Shown here: positions 11,665 through 23,097 of the stretch, in pieces
How the letters are laid out: each line of letters begins with the position of its first letter
Position numbering within the stretch: position 1 is the first letter of the stretch
Assembly: GCA_950106755.1 (NCBI GenBank)
Contig: OX467082.1
Coordinates: 36,952,001 to 37,016,000 of the forward strand
Direction of reading: 5' to 3'
DNA: 64,000 nt
DNA from: Climacium dendroides
Taxonomy: Eukaryota; Streptophyta; Bryopsida; Hypnales; Climaciaceae
Notes under the pieces: generated by a model
Told to the model about the DNA's origin: nothing
The model's database searches: none
Seen by the model: only the letters and a program-made list of their open reading frames with translations
Made by a program: the position numbers and the translations under genes

Positions 11665-13818
11665 CTGGCCTGATTCGATCGGGAGATGGAAATTGGCTCA
11701 GCACTACAGTAATAAAATGTTTGATTCTTGGATTGCAAGTAATTAGCTAGAAAGGCTTGGTGCCACCAACAGTTTATGTCTTGCACGGCAAGGCATGCCG
11801 ATGCTGTGAAGCCATAATGACTGCTCGTCAGCATATGCTGACATCGTAACGTACAGATACTCTCGAGTCGGATTAAATTTCTTCTTGATTTTTTCGTCGG
11901 TATATATGCCTCTTTCGCAGAATCATCTCAGTATATCTTTTGATGACACGAGCAAGGCTGCGTTCGTGATGCAGTACGTTATACTCCTTGATATGATAAG
12001 TCCTCCATAATGCGACTGAGATCATGTCTTACGATGGAATTGCTAGTCTTGCTAAGAGGGTATAATTGTATAAATAAAAGGAGTTCCAGAAAATAGAAAT
12101 AAAATTGAGGATTGACCTCGGTAATTTGCAGTTCTTTGAGGAAAATGAGTTCCGTCAAGGTTGAGCAATTAAATGGGAGCATAAGGTTTGCAATGTTGAC
12201 GTGGTGAAATCACTCACTCACTCACTATGAAAAAACAAAGGCGGGGCCTCCAGGGTAAGAGTGTAGTAAAATCTCGCACAGTGATTTTTTTGCATAAGCA
12301 GCACTGCCAGCCATGGTGTCGGTATTAATTACGAGGTTTAGGGTTATGTTGAAATTATGAAAAGTACGTTACTTTGAATAAAAGCCCTTGACAATCAGAC
12401 AGTCTCTGCGGTCAAAGACCACGAGTCTTGAGACTCGGCCGTTGCATTATCTGATGTTGGGAAGCACGTGTACGTCTGTGACGAATATTGGTAGGGACAC
12501 TCCAATCTAAATAATTCTTGGGGGAAAAGCAAGGACTTATCATATCATAAGGCAATATCTGTCACAAGATGCCAAGGATCCATGTCTAGGGAATATATTG
12601 CAACACAATAAGATTTCAAATGTTGATAATTAATTACCATTCTATTGACAGTGTGACTTTGATGAATTGGGCAAATGAATTAACACCAGTATATAATGGT
12701 GTTTCTCTTCTTCGACCTATGGATGGCCTGGCCGTGCAGCGACTCTAAGTCAAAATTTAGGCTAACGTTTTTGATGAAGCTTACATAACTCACAAGCTAG
12801 TTGTTGATCCTTCAAGCGCACCAAACTGTCGGATATCTACTGTACTTTAATAGTGACGACTGATTAAGTGGTTGTCCTCCAAGCTGCATTGCATGGAGGC
12901 AGGTAGGCGCAAATTTTATGTATATTGTAGCGATAGCATCTGATGTTTCCATTACTTTTCATTGGTTTTGTTACAACCCAAGTAGCACCAAGTTGAATAA
13001 TCAGTGAGCTTGAAATCACCTGCACATGGCAAACTCCTCTGCAACAAGGGTCAAGTTATGATAAACTTGTTTAGTATTAATTCATGCGAGTGATCGACCC
13101 GCAAGAACAATCTACGGTACCACTTTTTCTTCAGCATCGATCTGTAGAGATTCGTAGGACTCGACAGCAGTACGTAGTTACTGTATGCTACGGATCGAGC
13201 TAGCTACTGTAGCTACATTTAGGGGAGTGGCATTCAGATTTGCTTGTGCATGAAACAATTAATACAATTTCAAGCGAAATGATCATGTCCACCACAGAAA
13301 CAAAGACTTAGTCACTCAAGAGTAATGTTAACTTACGTGTTTTCTGACGACTCTCTCAGCCCCGTGTCTGTAAGCATGATCTGTGGCGATATTGAAGCAG
13401 ATGAAACAAAAAGGGTCGCCAGCATCACAAGACGTGAGCAGACGTGACGTGAACACTCACTCAGTACTTCGCCACGTCCCATCAAACAAATTAAAGATTT
13501 AAAGGAGAGAAAGCAGACACAAAGCATTGTAAGCCTTACGTGAAAGGAGGGTGGATATTATGTAAGCCTAAGAGCTTAGAAGATTATACACCTATGTTGT
13601 AGGTGTCTACCCTGAATAGGGGTTTTAAGGGGATCTATAGCTGAATAGGGATTTTATGGGGACTCATATTAATTAATTGATATTACACACTATATAAATA
13701 TCTATCTTTGTTGTATGCTGATAGTTACTAAAGTATCTAGGGGTTGTACATCATGTTTCAAACATCTACAATTTCCTACAATAAGTTTCTTTTAATTTTT
13801 TGGTCCCCTTAATATCCC
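11665..13818. other. spacer
   Basis: Mixed-composition sequence with short palindromes such as 'gctagctactgtagc' near 13198. Open frames are short and lack recognisable motifs. Nothing could be supported. Confidence 0.5.
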
Positions 13819-13879
<61 letters not shown>

Positions 13880-13880
13880 T
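13819..13880. repeat. (TTA)n microsatellite
   Basis: About 20 uninterrupted trinucleotide units. Confidence 0.95.
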
Positions 13881-14133
13881 AGTGTACATTATAGAAACCT
13901 TCCATGATTATAGTGGAATTGTGTTATAAATACATGTATTATGGGTGTTTATATTATAAGCACCTTCAATGGTTGTAGGATATCTACTTATACATAAGTT
14001 CAAGGCTCACATGCTTGCATTTTCATGCTTTACATTATACATTAAAGTAGTGGAGGTTGAAATATGGTATTGTATCAATTTCTGAATTTTTTTTAATGCA
14101 ATGGCACTTATTTTACTACACTACAATGTTGTA

Positions 14134-14354
14134 CTCCCTTTGTATGTCTCCAAATGATTTTTGGGTTGAACAAAATGTTTGGGATTAAGGCCGAGAATAA
14201 TGTTATTTCATCCCATATTTGAGTAATTTAAGGAAGTTGTTATCTATTCATTTAATTTTCAAGAATAAGAAATGATCATTTTTGAACAACTAGAAGATCA
14301 TTTGGGGACAACAACATCAAGGGAAACTTAAAGATCAATTTGAGGCAGAGGGAG
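14134..14354. mobile_element. Stowaway-like MITE
   Basis: A 221-bp element with TA on each side (14132-14133, 14355-14356). Left end CTCCCTTTGTATGTCTCCAAA; right end, read in reverse complement, CTCCCTCTGCCTCAAAT. Both resemble the classical Stowaway terminus CTCCCTCCGTCCCAAA. Its right 29 bp are the founder of the tandem array at 14326-14692. Confidence 0.78.
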
Positions 14355-14692
14355 TAGTAGGATAAATTAGTATAGTTTGACCTTACTTTTCAAACAACAA
14401 ACTTAAAGATCAATTTGAGGCAGAGGGAGTAGTAGGATAAATTAGTGTAGTTTGACCTTACTTTTCAAACAACAAACTTAAAGATCAATTTGAAGCAGAG
14501 GGAGTAGTAGGATAAATTAGTGTAGTTTGACCTTACTTTTCAAACAACAAACTTAAAGATCAATTTGAGGCAGAGGGAGTAGTAGGATAAATTAGTGTAG
14601 TTTGACCTTACTTTTCAAACAACAAACTTAAAGATCAATTTGAGGCAGACGAAGTAGTAGGATAAATTAGTGTAGTTTGACCTTACTTTTCA
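14326..14692. repeat. 75-bp minisatellite seeded by a MITE end
   Basis: About 4.9 nearly identical units of exactly 75 bp; 'acttaaagatcaatt' recurs at 14326, 14401, 14476, 14551 and 14626. The first 29 bp of each unit are the Stowaway-like 3' terminus and the remaining 46 bp are its flank (TAGTAGGATAAATTAGTGTA and following). Units differ by only one to three bases, so the array is young. Confidence 0.93.
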
Positions 14693-15969
14693 TGGCAGCT
14701 AGCATAAGTTCAATACATTGAAGCACCATTTATATTTTGCAAAGTGGGTTCAACCTTCATATGAAATGTTGAATTTTTTTATTGCCTTTTGCATTTGAAG
14801 GTCTCTCAAAATAATAGTCCTTCAATTATTTTATATATCAAGTATGTGACAAACAAAGAAGGATTTTAACAAATAAAATATTAAAACAAAGAATTTCATT
14901 AAAATCACATACAAAATAAACTTTGTTGAAATCCAATAAACTAATAAAATGTATTTGAAATATCAAACAAAAAAAAATAGCCTATATAATCTATTAGAAT
15001 GTAGGTGCTTTTAATGTACTGTGATCAACTTGAATCTAGATGTTCAACTCAGCTACTATTAAGTCAATCATCTATGAGTTTTTCACTTTCTATTTCATCA
15101 TGTGGATAGTATTTTGGATTAAATAGTCTTGTAACATTGAAAACAGATACATCTGAAAACCTTGAGTTTAAATTGTTTATGAGTACTATGATGTATTATT
15201 TTCCAATCTTTTGCCAATTTGATAAAGAACAAGGTCCTACATGGCTATGCAAAAGATGGTCTTGGAAAGTATAATTTGCATCAACAAAAGTCATAGACCT
15301 TGTTGGTACCACTTTACAAAGAAATTATGGTCCAAGATATTGGATATTTTTACTAAAATCTTTGCCCATGTTGTGATGTGCTTTATAAAAATATTGAAGG
15401 TGACATTTGAAAAATATCCAAAGTAGATTCAATACTAGTGATATTTACATAATCATATTGAAATCTTTTGTTGAGTTTATTCTCAACAATCCCACGGCCA
15501 AGGCTTTAAAATTGATACCTTATGGAGCCCTCAGTCATTTGAGCTTCCATTTTTAGGCTGGCCCTTCAAGTCCAAGGTTGCATTTTTTTCCATCCTTCAC
15601 ATTTGATTGTAGGGTCAATTTATTTTGGTCCCTTCATTTAAAATGAACTGGCTTTGGGCCCCCCCCTCCCAAGCCTTCATTTAGAGTTTTTTTCTGCAAT
15701 CAGTTAAGCGGGCTGATTGCAACCTTCAAAATATAACACTGCATTGAACGCAGCAAGAAACCCCAAAACTTACCATTTCATGTCAAATAATAAAGAAAAT
15801 GAACCTCAATATGCTTATACTGTGCAATACCGACTGTCTATAAATAGAAAAGATACATATTTACCGAAAGTTGGATATCCATCCATATATATATATTCTA
15901 CCACGTGCAAATACTTAATCCATGCAAGATTATAAATTTAAGGACACTCTTAATAACATTACCGACTAA
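14693..15969. other. spacer upstream of the ERF gene
   Basis: No supported gene or bounded repeat. Confidence 0.55.
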
Positions 15970-16094
15970 GAGCAGCCCCATAGCAACTCAGCAAAGGAAA
16001 TCAACGGAGGACGTTTCTGTAGCAGAGAAGATCAACGGATCAGACCATTTAGAGTGCTGCTTTGCTGAGTTGCTGAGTTGCTGTGGGTCTGCTC
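15970..16094. mobile_element. PIF/Harbinger-like MITE in the ERF promoter
   Basis: A 125-bp foldback flanked by TAA (15967-15969, 16095-16097). Left end GAGCAGCCCCATAGCAACTC; right end is its near reverse complement, with the GAGTTGCT motif repeated. Three-base TWA targets with GAGC-starting ends are usual for Harbinger-derived MITEs. It ends about 230 bp before the ERF TATA box, so it could carry promoter elements. Confidence 0.78.
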
Positions 16095-16323
16095 TAAGAA
16101 AACTTTAGAGCAAACGCAGCATACGACTGTAGATCAACTGTAGATACGTACGCAGAAAGGGTCGGTATCTATAGAAATACTAGACAGTCGGTAACCTAGT
16201 GACTAGAGTGGGCGAACCTTCCTTGGAAACTCCAAGCAGCTTTCGGACCACGTGGGTTCATGCTTTCACGGTTCCATCCCTTGTACCTCAGCACCACAGT
16301 AATGGCAACGTCATCCTTTCCTC

Positions 16324-16330
16324 TATAAAG
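16324..16330 (+). promoter_or_regulatory. TATA box of the ERF gene (probable)
   Basis: TATAAAG in the context CCTCTATAAAGCCTGC. It lies about 350 bp before the ERF start codon, which implies a leader of roughly 320 nt. The assignment is positional only. Confidence 0.5.
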
Positions 16331-16680
16331 CCTGCTTCCATACCTCCTCAAACCACAACTCCGAAATCTGTCTACAAACCGCAACAAAGTGTGAAGAAAT
16401 TCCATCTCTGCGGTTGTGTACCTCTCCAAGCAGCTTTCGAATGAGATATTATAAGTCAGAGTTGCTTCTCGTGCTATTTTCCAGAACTTCAGATAGTGGT
16501 GTACACAGCGAGGAAGCGAGGAAAGCAGGGGGATAGATTAACAGAAGCACACTTGAGCATGTGGTACAAAGAACTCAGTGGGGAAGATTTGTGAGTGTGA
16601 TCTGGTGTGAGCTTGAGGGAGGGAGAGACAGAGGAAAGACAGTAACAAGAGAGAGGGTTTAGTCACCAAGTCACCTGAGA

Positions 16681-17925
16681 ATGACAGCAGAGTTTTTGCC
16701 TAAGCAGTGGGAAGCGCTTAGTGACGGGTGGAGTTGCGACACCCCGCGCACGGAGCAGAAGAAAAGGTTGGAGCAGTTGCATCAGTTCTTGATCCTGGAG
16801 GACGAGGTTGACGTGCAGGAATTCTCTCCAGAGTCGTACTACCCAACTCCATTCTCCAACCCCAGCCCGGTCTCGCCAACGTCGCCTTTCAACCTTTCCT
16901 CCTCATCCAGCCAATTGAGTGACGGAGCTCCTGGCAATGATGTCTCTCTTCTTGATGGAAACGATGAGGTTTCTTCCCTCAGCGGGAGAGGACTTAACAA
17001 ATTGACCAGCATCTTGAAGAAGAAGTTCGGGGGAAGCTGCGCAGAGGAGGTGCGATCCATGATGAGGCCGTTGGTGAAGGAGCTCAATGTGGACGATTAT
17101 CTCTGCTTGGATAGCCTGCAAGATTCGCCGGAATTTTTCACGGAGCTCCCGGTCGTGACGGAGACGAAAGCGAATTCAAATTGTTCAGGATTCCGGCACC
17201 CTGTGCTACCACCGCTGTCCATACCGTCCTTGCCGCAGTCCGACAGCTCTTTTCTGGGAGAAGTCATTAACATGCCAGGTCCTTGTACGAGTTCGTGGTC
17301 CTCAAAACGCGTTCAATGCCAAACGCCAGACGCACTTCGCACCGAATTCTCACAAACCGAAGGCCCTCTTCCGCTCGATCAAAACGACTCCGAAGACATG
17401 TTCATCTACTCGATGCTCTCGGAAGCCTGGCACTCCGCCTCTGAAGTCGCAATTCCGCAAGAATCCGACTCTGTTTCCACGAAAAGCAGCATCGAGGTCG
17501 AAGAGAAGCAAGTATTTCAACCAACGCCTGCACCGAAGCAGCCCGCGGCAAAGAAGCCAACCACCTCGTCGCAGCCACATTACAGAGGCGTGCGCCAACG
17601 GCCATGGGGGAAATTCGCCGCGGAAATTCGTGACTCGGCCAAGAATGGCGCGCGCGTGTGGCTCGGGACGTTCGACACAGCGGAGCAAGCGGCGTTAGCT
17701 TACGATCGCGCGGCGCTCAAGATGCGAGGCTCGCGTGCGCTCTTGAACTTCCCGCTCAAGGCCACCAACGCTCTCTCCAACCCTGAGTCCTTGCCGCCCC
17801 CGCCCGTGTCGTCCTCTTGCAACCGCAAACAAGGAGGCTCGAAGAGATCTGCTGCAGCCGAGCTTGCCAAGGGAGAATCGAAGCGGACGCGTGTTGTTGC
17901 TGTTAAGAATGAGCTCGTACTCTAG
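16681..17925 (+). CDS. AP2/ERF transcription factor, ERF group IX-like
   Basis: Intronless 414-residue nuclear transcription factor. One AP2/ERF domain lies at about residues 301-359. It opens [18 protein letters not shown], continues through [20 protein letters not shown] and ends LLNFPL. It has the Ala and Asp typical of the ERF rather than the DREB branch, so binding to GCC-box DNA is expected. Residues 235-250 ([16 protein letters not shown]) match the acidic motif found N-terminal to AP2 in group IX ERFs, which act in ethylene, jasmonate and defence responses. The first 230 residues are Ser/Pro-rich. The C-terminal tail is basic ([16 protein letters not shown]) and could be a nuclear localisation signal. 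The start is the first ATG of the frame and follows a purine-rich leader. The domain assignment is certain; the exact subgroup and the stimulus are inferred. Confidence 0.95.
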   Translation: MTAEFLPKQWEALSDGWSCDTPRTEQKKRLEQLHQFLILEDEVDVQEFSPESYYPTPFSNPSPVSPTSPFNLSSSSSQLSDGAPGNDVSLLDGNDEVSSLSGRGLNKLTSILKKKFGGSCAEEVRSMMRPLVKELNVDDYLCLDSLQDSPEFFTELPVVTETKANSNCSGFRHPVLPPLSIPSLPQSDSSFLGEVINMPGPCTSSWSSKRVQCQTPDALRTEFSQTEGPLPLDQNDSEDMFIYSMLSEAWHSASEVAIPQESDSVSTKSSIEVEEKQVFQPTPAPKQPAAKKPTTSSQPHYRGVRQRPWGKFAAEIRDSAKNGARVWLGTFDTAEQAALAYDRAALKMRGSRALLNFPLKATNALSNPESLPPPPVSSSCNRKQGGSKRSAAAELAKGESKRTRVVAVKNELVL

Positions 17926-18229
17926 GTCTTCACTGCATTTGCAATTGCAGACCTAAGCTTATCTTGCTCTGTAGAATACAAAGTAAACATTCTTCCATAG
18001 CCATTCCTGTACAGCACAATTTTGACACTACTTCGGATCGAGTGGAAGCTCAAAATCGTGCTTCCACATCCCCTCGGGGCCTGTATAATAGCAGAGAAGG
18101 TGCATCCTACTTGGCATTAATTTTAATGGAGTAAAAACTCCTGCGTTCACATATCATCTCTTGTCCCAAACCTCCAATTCTCATCATTGCAATGGCGCAC
18201 TTCTTGTTGTTTTCCAAAACATCAGCACT

Positions 18230-18535
18230 GCAAGCACTCCTTCCACAAGCAAGCAAAACAACACTAACCCAGATTGCAACTGAGCTTTGGGTAGGGAGAA
18301 TCCAAGCAAGCGCTGTGAAGGATGAGCTCCTTCTCTAGATTTTCACCGCATTTGCATTTGCAGACCTAAAAACTATTCCTTCTTCGAAGAATGCGAGTGA
18401 CATTCTTCCAGTGTCGAAATTCCTGCACAATTTTGGCAATTCTATAAGCTCGAAGCCGCACTTCCGCATTCCCTCAGGAATGTTGTCACAACATTCTTGA
18501 ACAGAGAACGATTCATTCCATTGAAGAATCCTCAT
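18230..18535 (+). pseudogene. relic of a tandem ERF copy (3' end only)
   Basis: This stretch repeats, in diverged form, the last about 25 codons and the 3' UTR of the ERF gene just upstream. 'gggagaatc.aagc..gcg', 'gatgagctc..tctctag', 'gcatttgcatttgcagaccta' and 'cattcttcc' all recur in the same order as at 17871-18000. The AP2 domain and everything before it are missing. It is best read as the tail of an old tandem duplicate, not a working gene. Confidence 0.72.
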
Positions 18536-18948
18536 TGATCCCTGATTGTTCCGATTTCATTTTGCGCACAAAAATATCTTTTCTTCAAACCCTAAGAGTT
18601 CTCTTTTTATTCTTCTCTTGAGACTTGGTCACATAAGAAGAAAGTATGACCTAAAATCAGTTTCAAAACTTCTCAATTGAATGTTTTACAGCACACCAAG
18701 GCCTATTATGTCAGGCAGAATGACTGGTATTGGCATTGTTGAAAAATTTAAAATCTTTTTCTACATAAAGAAAAAAATGTGAGAAATAGGGAGAGCAATT
18801 GAATTTTTTTTCCCCCGACAAAGTGTGAATTTGATATGAATTTTTGAAGTGTGTTGTCCCATTAGGGAGTCTCTAACCCCTAAGCATTAAGCAACCATGT
18901 TTTGGTTGCTAACTGACTTCGAACAACATTTTTAGACAATAAAAAACA

Positions 18949-19222
18949 TTTATTTATTTATTTATTTATTTATTTAAAGACATTGGATTGTCTTTCAATA
19001 TATATATTCAAATAAAATCTATTTTTAAATTATTTTTAAAGATATTGGGTTGTCTTTTGATATTTATGTTCAAATGAAATCCATTTTTCAAATTTTTTTA
19101 AAGATATTGGATTGTCTTTTAATATTTATATTCAAATAAAATCCATTTTTTAAATTAAAATAATATATATTGGGTTGTCTTTTAATATTTATATTCAAAT
19201 CTAAGATTGCCACAATTAAACA
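18949..19222. repeat. (TTTA)n plus 62-bp degenerate tandem repeat
   Basis: A TTTA run at 18949-18976 leads into about four units of 61-62 bp. Each contains 'aaagatattggRttgtctttt' followed by 'atatttatattcaaataaaatcc' (unit starts near 18976, 19038, 19099 and 19161). Confidence 0.82.
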
Positions 19223-20377
19223 AAAATTATAAGAAAAATAGCACAAAGTGTTTAGAATTTGCTTAGTGTTGAAAAATTTACTATTTGGAAAAAGTGTTTC
19301 TCATTACTATATCTTATGCATTTTTTCACAAATCAATAGAAACCACAATTTTGACCAATCAAAAAATACAAATGCTAAAGATAAAAATTATATTTTTGGT
19401 GAATTTTCTGATTATATCTTCAAAATTCACTTGAAGAGAATTTAAAAATAGTTTATAATTTTGATGTATATATATACCTTCTATCCTTTTATGCTTCACC
19501 TTTTCTTTTTTGATGCAAACTTTTTAAATGTTATAGAATTTATATTTTATAATACATTTGTGTTTTATCCAACTTCCTTAGGCTTTTAGGCTAGACAACC
19601 CCAAACCAACAAAAAGTGTATTCATAATGGTCATCTTACTCAATTAAAGTAGTTAGAATATTTTCATAATGGCCACAACATGAAGGCCTAAAAAGTTACT
19701 TCTTGTGATGAATTTACACTGAAAGAATGGAGTGATAATGGAGTGATAATGGAGTGATAATGTAATTCCAATAACAATGTAGATAATGATATCTTATAGC
19801 AAAATCAATACATAACTGCAAGAAATTGAATGAGAAATAACTCTTATTTACAAAAGTAAAAAAAAAGGGGAAAAAAATACAACCACTATGTTGTTGTAAT
19901 CCTTTAAATTCCACAATTGTTTGGTCAGAGCAAGAATATAGACATGATCTTTAATAGATGTCGAGCTATTGACAAAATAAAAGTGGAAATGAAAAAAGAA
20001 TTGAAAAGTAATTGCACCAAATTCGCTTTAAGGACCTTCAAATTTGGTAGACATTGCTTTCATGATTTATGATATAGGGATATACAGTGAACTTCTACTT
20101 GAAATTGACATAGGTTTAGAAATGCTTCTTTCAAAAAACACTCGATATGGGTATAAATACATAATTTTCTACTTGAAATTGATACAAATTAAGTAGTACT
20201 TCTTTCATGTCTTATATAGTAACATGACACTTATATAGTAATAGTTGAAGCCAACATCTATGACAAAAGATGGAAAAAAGAAATGGAAAAAACACTTTAT
20301 TGACCAAAAAGTGCCTATCCAATTGTGCTATCTTTGTATTTATTTCTCCCCTAAAACACCTGACCAATGTTGCTTAA
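19223..20377. other. AT-rich spacer
   Basis: Includes a short 'tggagtgataa' triplication near 19729-19760. No gene is supported. Confidence 0.55.
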
Positions 20378-20599
20378 CCCTTAAATGCTAGGTTGGTGAT
20401 CGTGGAAATCAACCTTTTTGGAACCGTGTGACATCATCTAGTTTAAAAAAAAAAAAATAATCATTAGGAGTCAAACTACTATAGAAGATTTCACCTTTCC
20501 ACCCCTAATTCCGAGGATGAATAGTTGCATTTCTATCCTACACAAGAGAATTCCTTGTCATCCATCAGACAAAAAAACGTCCACTGCGGCGTTTGAGGG
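20378..20599. mobile_element. 222-bp TTAA-flanked MITE
   Basis: TTAA lies on both sides (20374-20377, 20600-20603). Left end CCCTTAAATGC; right end in reverse complement CCCTCAAACGC. It is the smallest member of the TTAA group seen here. Its right half has a diverged relative at 6409-6510. Confidence 0.72.
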
Positions 20600-20821
20600 T
20601 TAAGACATAGAATGAACACATCTTTTGCAATTCTTTCCACATATTTCTATGTATTATATGAAGAAATGGCAAACATATCCATGTGTAAATGGGCATAACT
20701 ATTACATACAATAATATTTTTCAAATTAGATTGCTCCGATTGATTCTCTATCAAAAAAATTAATGTTTTCCATGTCATAATTCACTCCTCCCAACTAGAT
20801 TAGAATTAGTTATGACAAGGA

Positions 20822-21291
20822 CACTAGTAAAATCTTTTGTTTGTTTAGACATGAATTGTCTAACTTGACGTTGTTTACCTCACGGTTGTCATATCAGACG
20901 GAATCTCACTATTCACGGACAGAATCAGACCGATTAGGGTTGACCGGCTACGAACTTCAGAGGCTTATAACTTTTGCAAAAATACTTCAAATCGGACAAA
21001 TGAGATGTTTTTAGGCATCTATAGAAAGTTCGCAGCCGGTCAACTCTAATCGATCCGATTCTGTTTGTGAACAGTGAGATTCCATCCGATATGACAACCG
21101 TGGTTTACCTGGACATTCAATGTAACAACCCCATGTTTTTATGTCATTGAAGATGTTACAATGAATGTTAGTGGATGTCAATGTTAACATAATATTGACA
21201 TAAAAACATGAGATTATTACATTGAATGTTTAGGTAAACAACGTCAAGTTAAACAATTCATGTTTAGATAAAATAGGAGATTCTACTAGTG
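20822..21291. mobile_element. CACTA-type MITE (foldback), interrupted
   Basis: Ends CACTAGTA..TACTAGTG with a 3-bp target duplication GGA (20819-20821, 21292-21294), the En/Spm signature. Its two arms are long inverted repeats (left 'ttagacatgaattgtctaac', right 'aacaattcatgtttagat'). The left arm is broken by the element at 20881-21102. Without that and one duplicated octamer the MITE would be 240 bp. Confidence 0.88.
20881..21102. mobile_element. hAT-like MITE nested in the CACTA MITE
   Basis: A 222-bp element with an exact 8-bp target duplication GTTTACCT (20873-20880 and 21103-21110). Inverted ends begin CACGGTTGTCATATC and then diverge slightly (gacggaatctcact). Eight-base duplications are a hAT trait. 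The opposite arm of the host MITE (21232-21246, reading AGGTAAACAACGTCA) shows the uninterrupted sequence, which proves the borders. Confidence 0.9.
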
Positions 21292-21600
21292 GGAAGGTGC
21301 AAACTCAACTGCCTAGCAAATAAATCCATCTATTCTCTAATTAGTTCTAAGGACTACTGCAGACCTCTCTTTGACATCGGAGCCTCTTGATCAGGCACGC
21401 TTCCATCCATCCTTGGCAGGCACTCGCCTGACCATGAATCCTGGCACGCATTTGTTGGCGCAGTGTTCGACTAGTTTGATGCACTGCACGAGTCCAGCGT
21501 GCTTCCGACTATTGGAGATGATCGATCACCCGCAGCTACATGCTGGCCTACAACCTGTTTTCAGCAGCACAGTCTTTCCCAGATTCACGGAATGAAGGGC

Positions 21601-21796
21601 TACACAACATCACCAGCTCAACCAGGCTCAACGTGGCTATAAAACAGTCAAGGCTTTGTGGCTCTTGCAAATGCAGTGGTTCCACGAACTCCAGCTCCTA
21701 CACAACATCACCAGCTCAACCAGGCTCAACGAGGCTATAAAACAGTCAAGGCTTTGTGGCTCTTGCAAATGCAGTGGTTCCACGAACTCCAGCTCC
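21601..21796 (+). repeat. 98-bp tandem duplication carrying a TATA box
   Basis: Two copies, 21601-21698 and 21699-21796, differ at only a couple of positions (for example acgtggc/acgagge-type change before the TATA). Each contains GGCTATAAAACAG, with TATAAAA at 21638-21644 and 21736-21742. They precede the GC-richer, gene-like stretch holding the small membrane-protein gene. Confidence 0.85.
21736..21742 (+). promoter_or_regulatory. TATA box, second of a duplicated pair
   Basis: TATAAAA in the downstream copy of the 98-bp duplication; its twin is at 21638. If used, transcripts would begin near 21770 and run through a leader, possibly spliced, into the 22473 reading frame. Confidence 0.45.
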
Positions 21797-22472
21797 TACT
21801 GTATTATCTCTTCTAGCTCGGCAGTGATTTCTCTCGAGTCTCGGTCCTCGCTCTCAGCAGCTCTAGCTCGAAGCCGGATGGGTTTAGACAAGAACATTGT
21901 CAATCACTCTTGTTTAGTTTCTTCGATTCAGTTTCCTTCTACAGAGAGCATTCAATTGGCGTGTTGCGGTAGTGCTCACTCGATCTTTCGTCTTGATATT
22001 CTACAGCTTCTTTTTCACAATTGGGGTGAAGGATCGAGTAATGGGCATTGGTCTTCGGCTAGCTTCGTAGCCATGTAGATGAGCTTGCTAGCTTGAACTT
22101 TTCCAAAAGCATTGGGTTGCCGTGAATTCATGATCTGCTAGAGGAGAATTGGTTAGTTAGATATTTAGGTTCCAATATGCACCACGTTCCGAAGACACCA
22201 ATTAATATCGGAAGATTCAATCAATTCACGAAGAGTCTAGGACGTGGGGATCGGAGAATTAATTTCTACGCAAGACTGATTTCAAACTTCTATGAAGCTC
22301 AATCTAGTCGCGTGGAATTGCTGATTTGTTCACTAGGTAACTGGAGAGCTAGCGCTCTCGACCATGGCTGATCAGTCTCGTACTGAATTAGAAGTGATTA
22401 CTCCAACATGCTGACTCTGTTTTCTGTGTTGCAGATTTCGGCCAAGCGTTCATCTGTGTCAAAATTGACCGA

Positions 22473-23097
22473 ATGGCATGGTCAGCGGCTTCGGCGAGGG
22501 CCGGGGCGAGGGCTTTATTAGCGGCCAGCCCCATCGCTTCGGTAGAACCTCCCGCCATGTGAGTGCCGAATTCGTCAAATTTGTTAGAATTGGCGCAACT
22601 CAAAAATTGTCCAAATTGTGACATTCAAGTGCACAGAGCTCGAAGGAATCCACGGTGTAGATCTAAGTTTCCTGGTGACCTTTCGCAAAAGTGCCGAAAT
22701 CTTGAAACATGTCCAGCTTAATTCACGAATTTTACATTTCATCCCTTGTCCAAATTTGATGTGCCTGCAGAGTTATGCTGTGCATCGGAGACCTAATTTG
22801 TGGATGTCGTGTGAAATTGTCTGCAGTGGAGAGCGTATTACGGAGTGGCTCGAAATCACGGCGGTGCCGCTCCTTGTGTTTTTGATTGGAGCTTGCATCT
22901 GGGGCTGCATTGAAAACACCGCAGCTTGGAGAGTACTAACTGAGGATGGTGGAGGAAGCACCCACAATGAGGCATTGGGCGAAGCGCCGTCAGATTCGCC
23001 GAGGGCCATCTCCAACAATGAAGCAGCAAGAGGTGAGCAAGTCGGGGAGCAAATTTCTTGGAGCTCTCGAGGCTCAAAGGCTCAGAAGCAAGTTTGA
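22473..23097 (+). CDS. small single-pass membrane protein, two exons (predicted)
   Basis: I do not recognise this protein. Exon 1, 22473-22558, starts ATGGCATGG and ends at a strong donor CAT|GTGAGT. Exon 2, 22827-23097, follows an acceptor CTGCAG. The phase matches (2 nt + 1 nt), giving 118 residues. The N-terminal about 28 residues are Ala/Arg/Ser-rich (SAASARAGARALLAASPIAS). One hydrophobic segment (VPLLVFLIGACIWGCI) is the likely membrane span. The tail is polar and acidic, ending GSKAQKQV. The intron is 268 bp. Coding-like composition, good splice signals and an upstream TATA pair support a gene. No homology is claimed, and an upstream coding exon is possible. The larger minus-strand frame over the same stretch has no recognisable motif and I treat it as a shadow. 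Confidence 0.45.

Noticed and set aside
18870..18900. Another TTAA-type terminus (CTAACCCCTAAGCATTAAGC)
   Set aside because: No matching inverted end could be found at a sensible distance.
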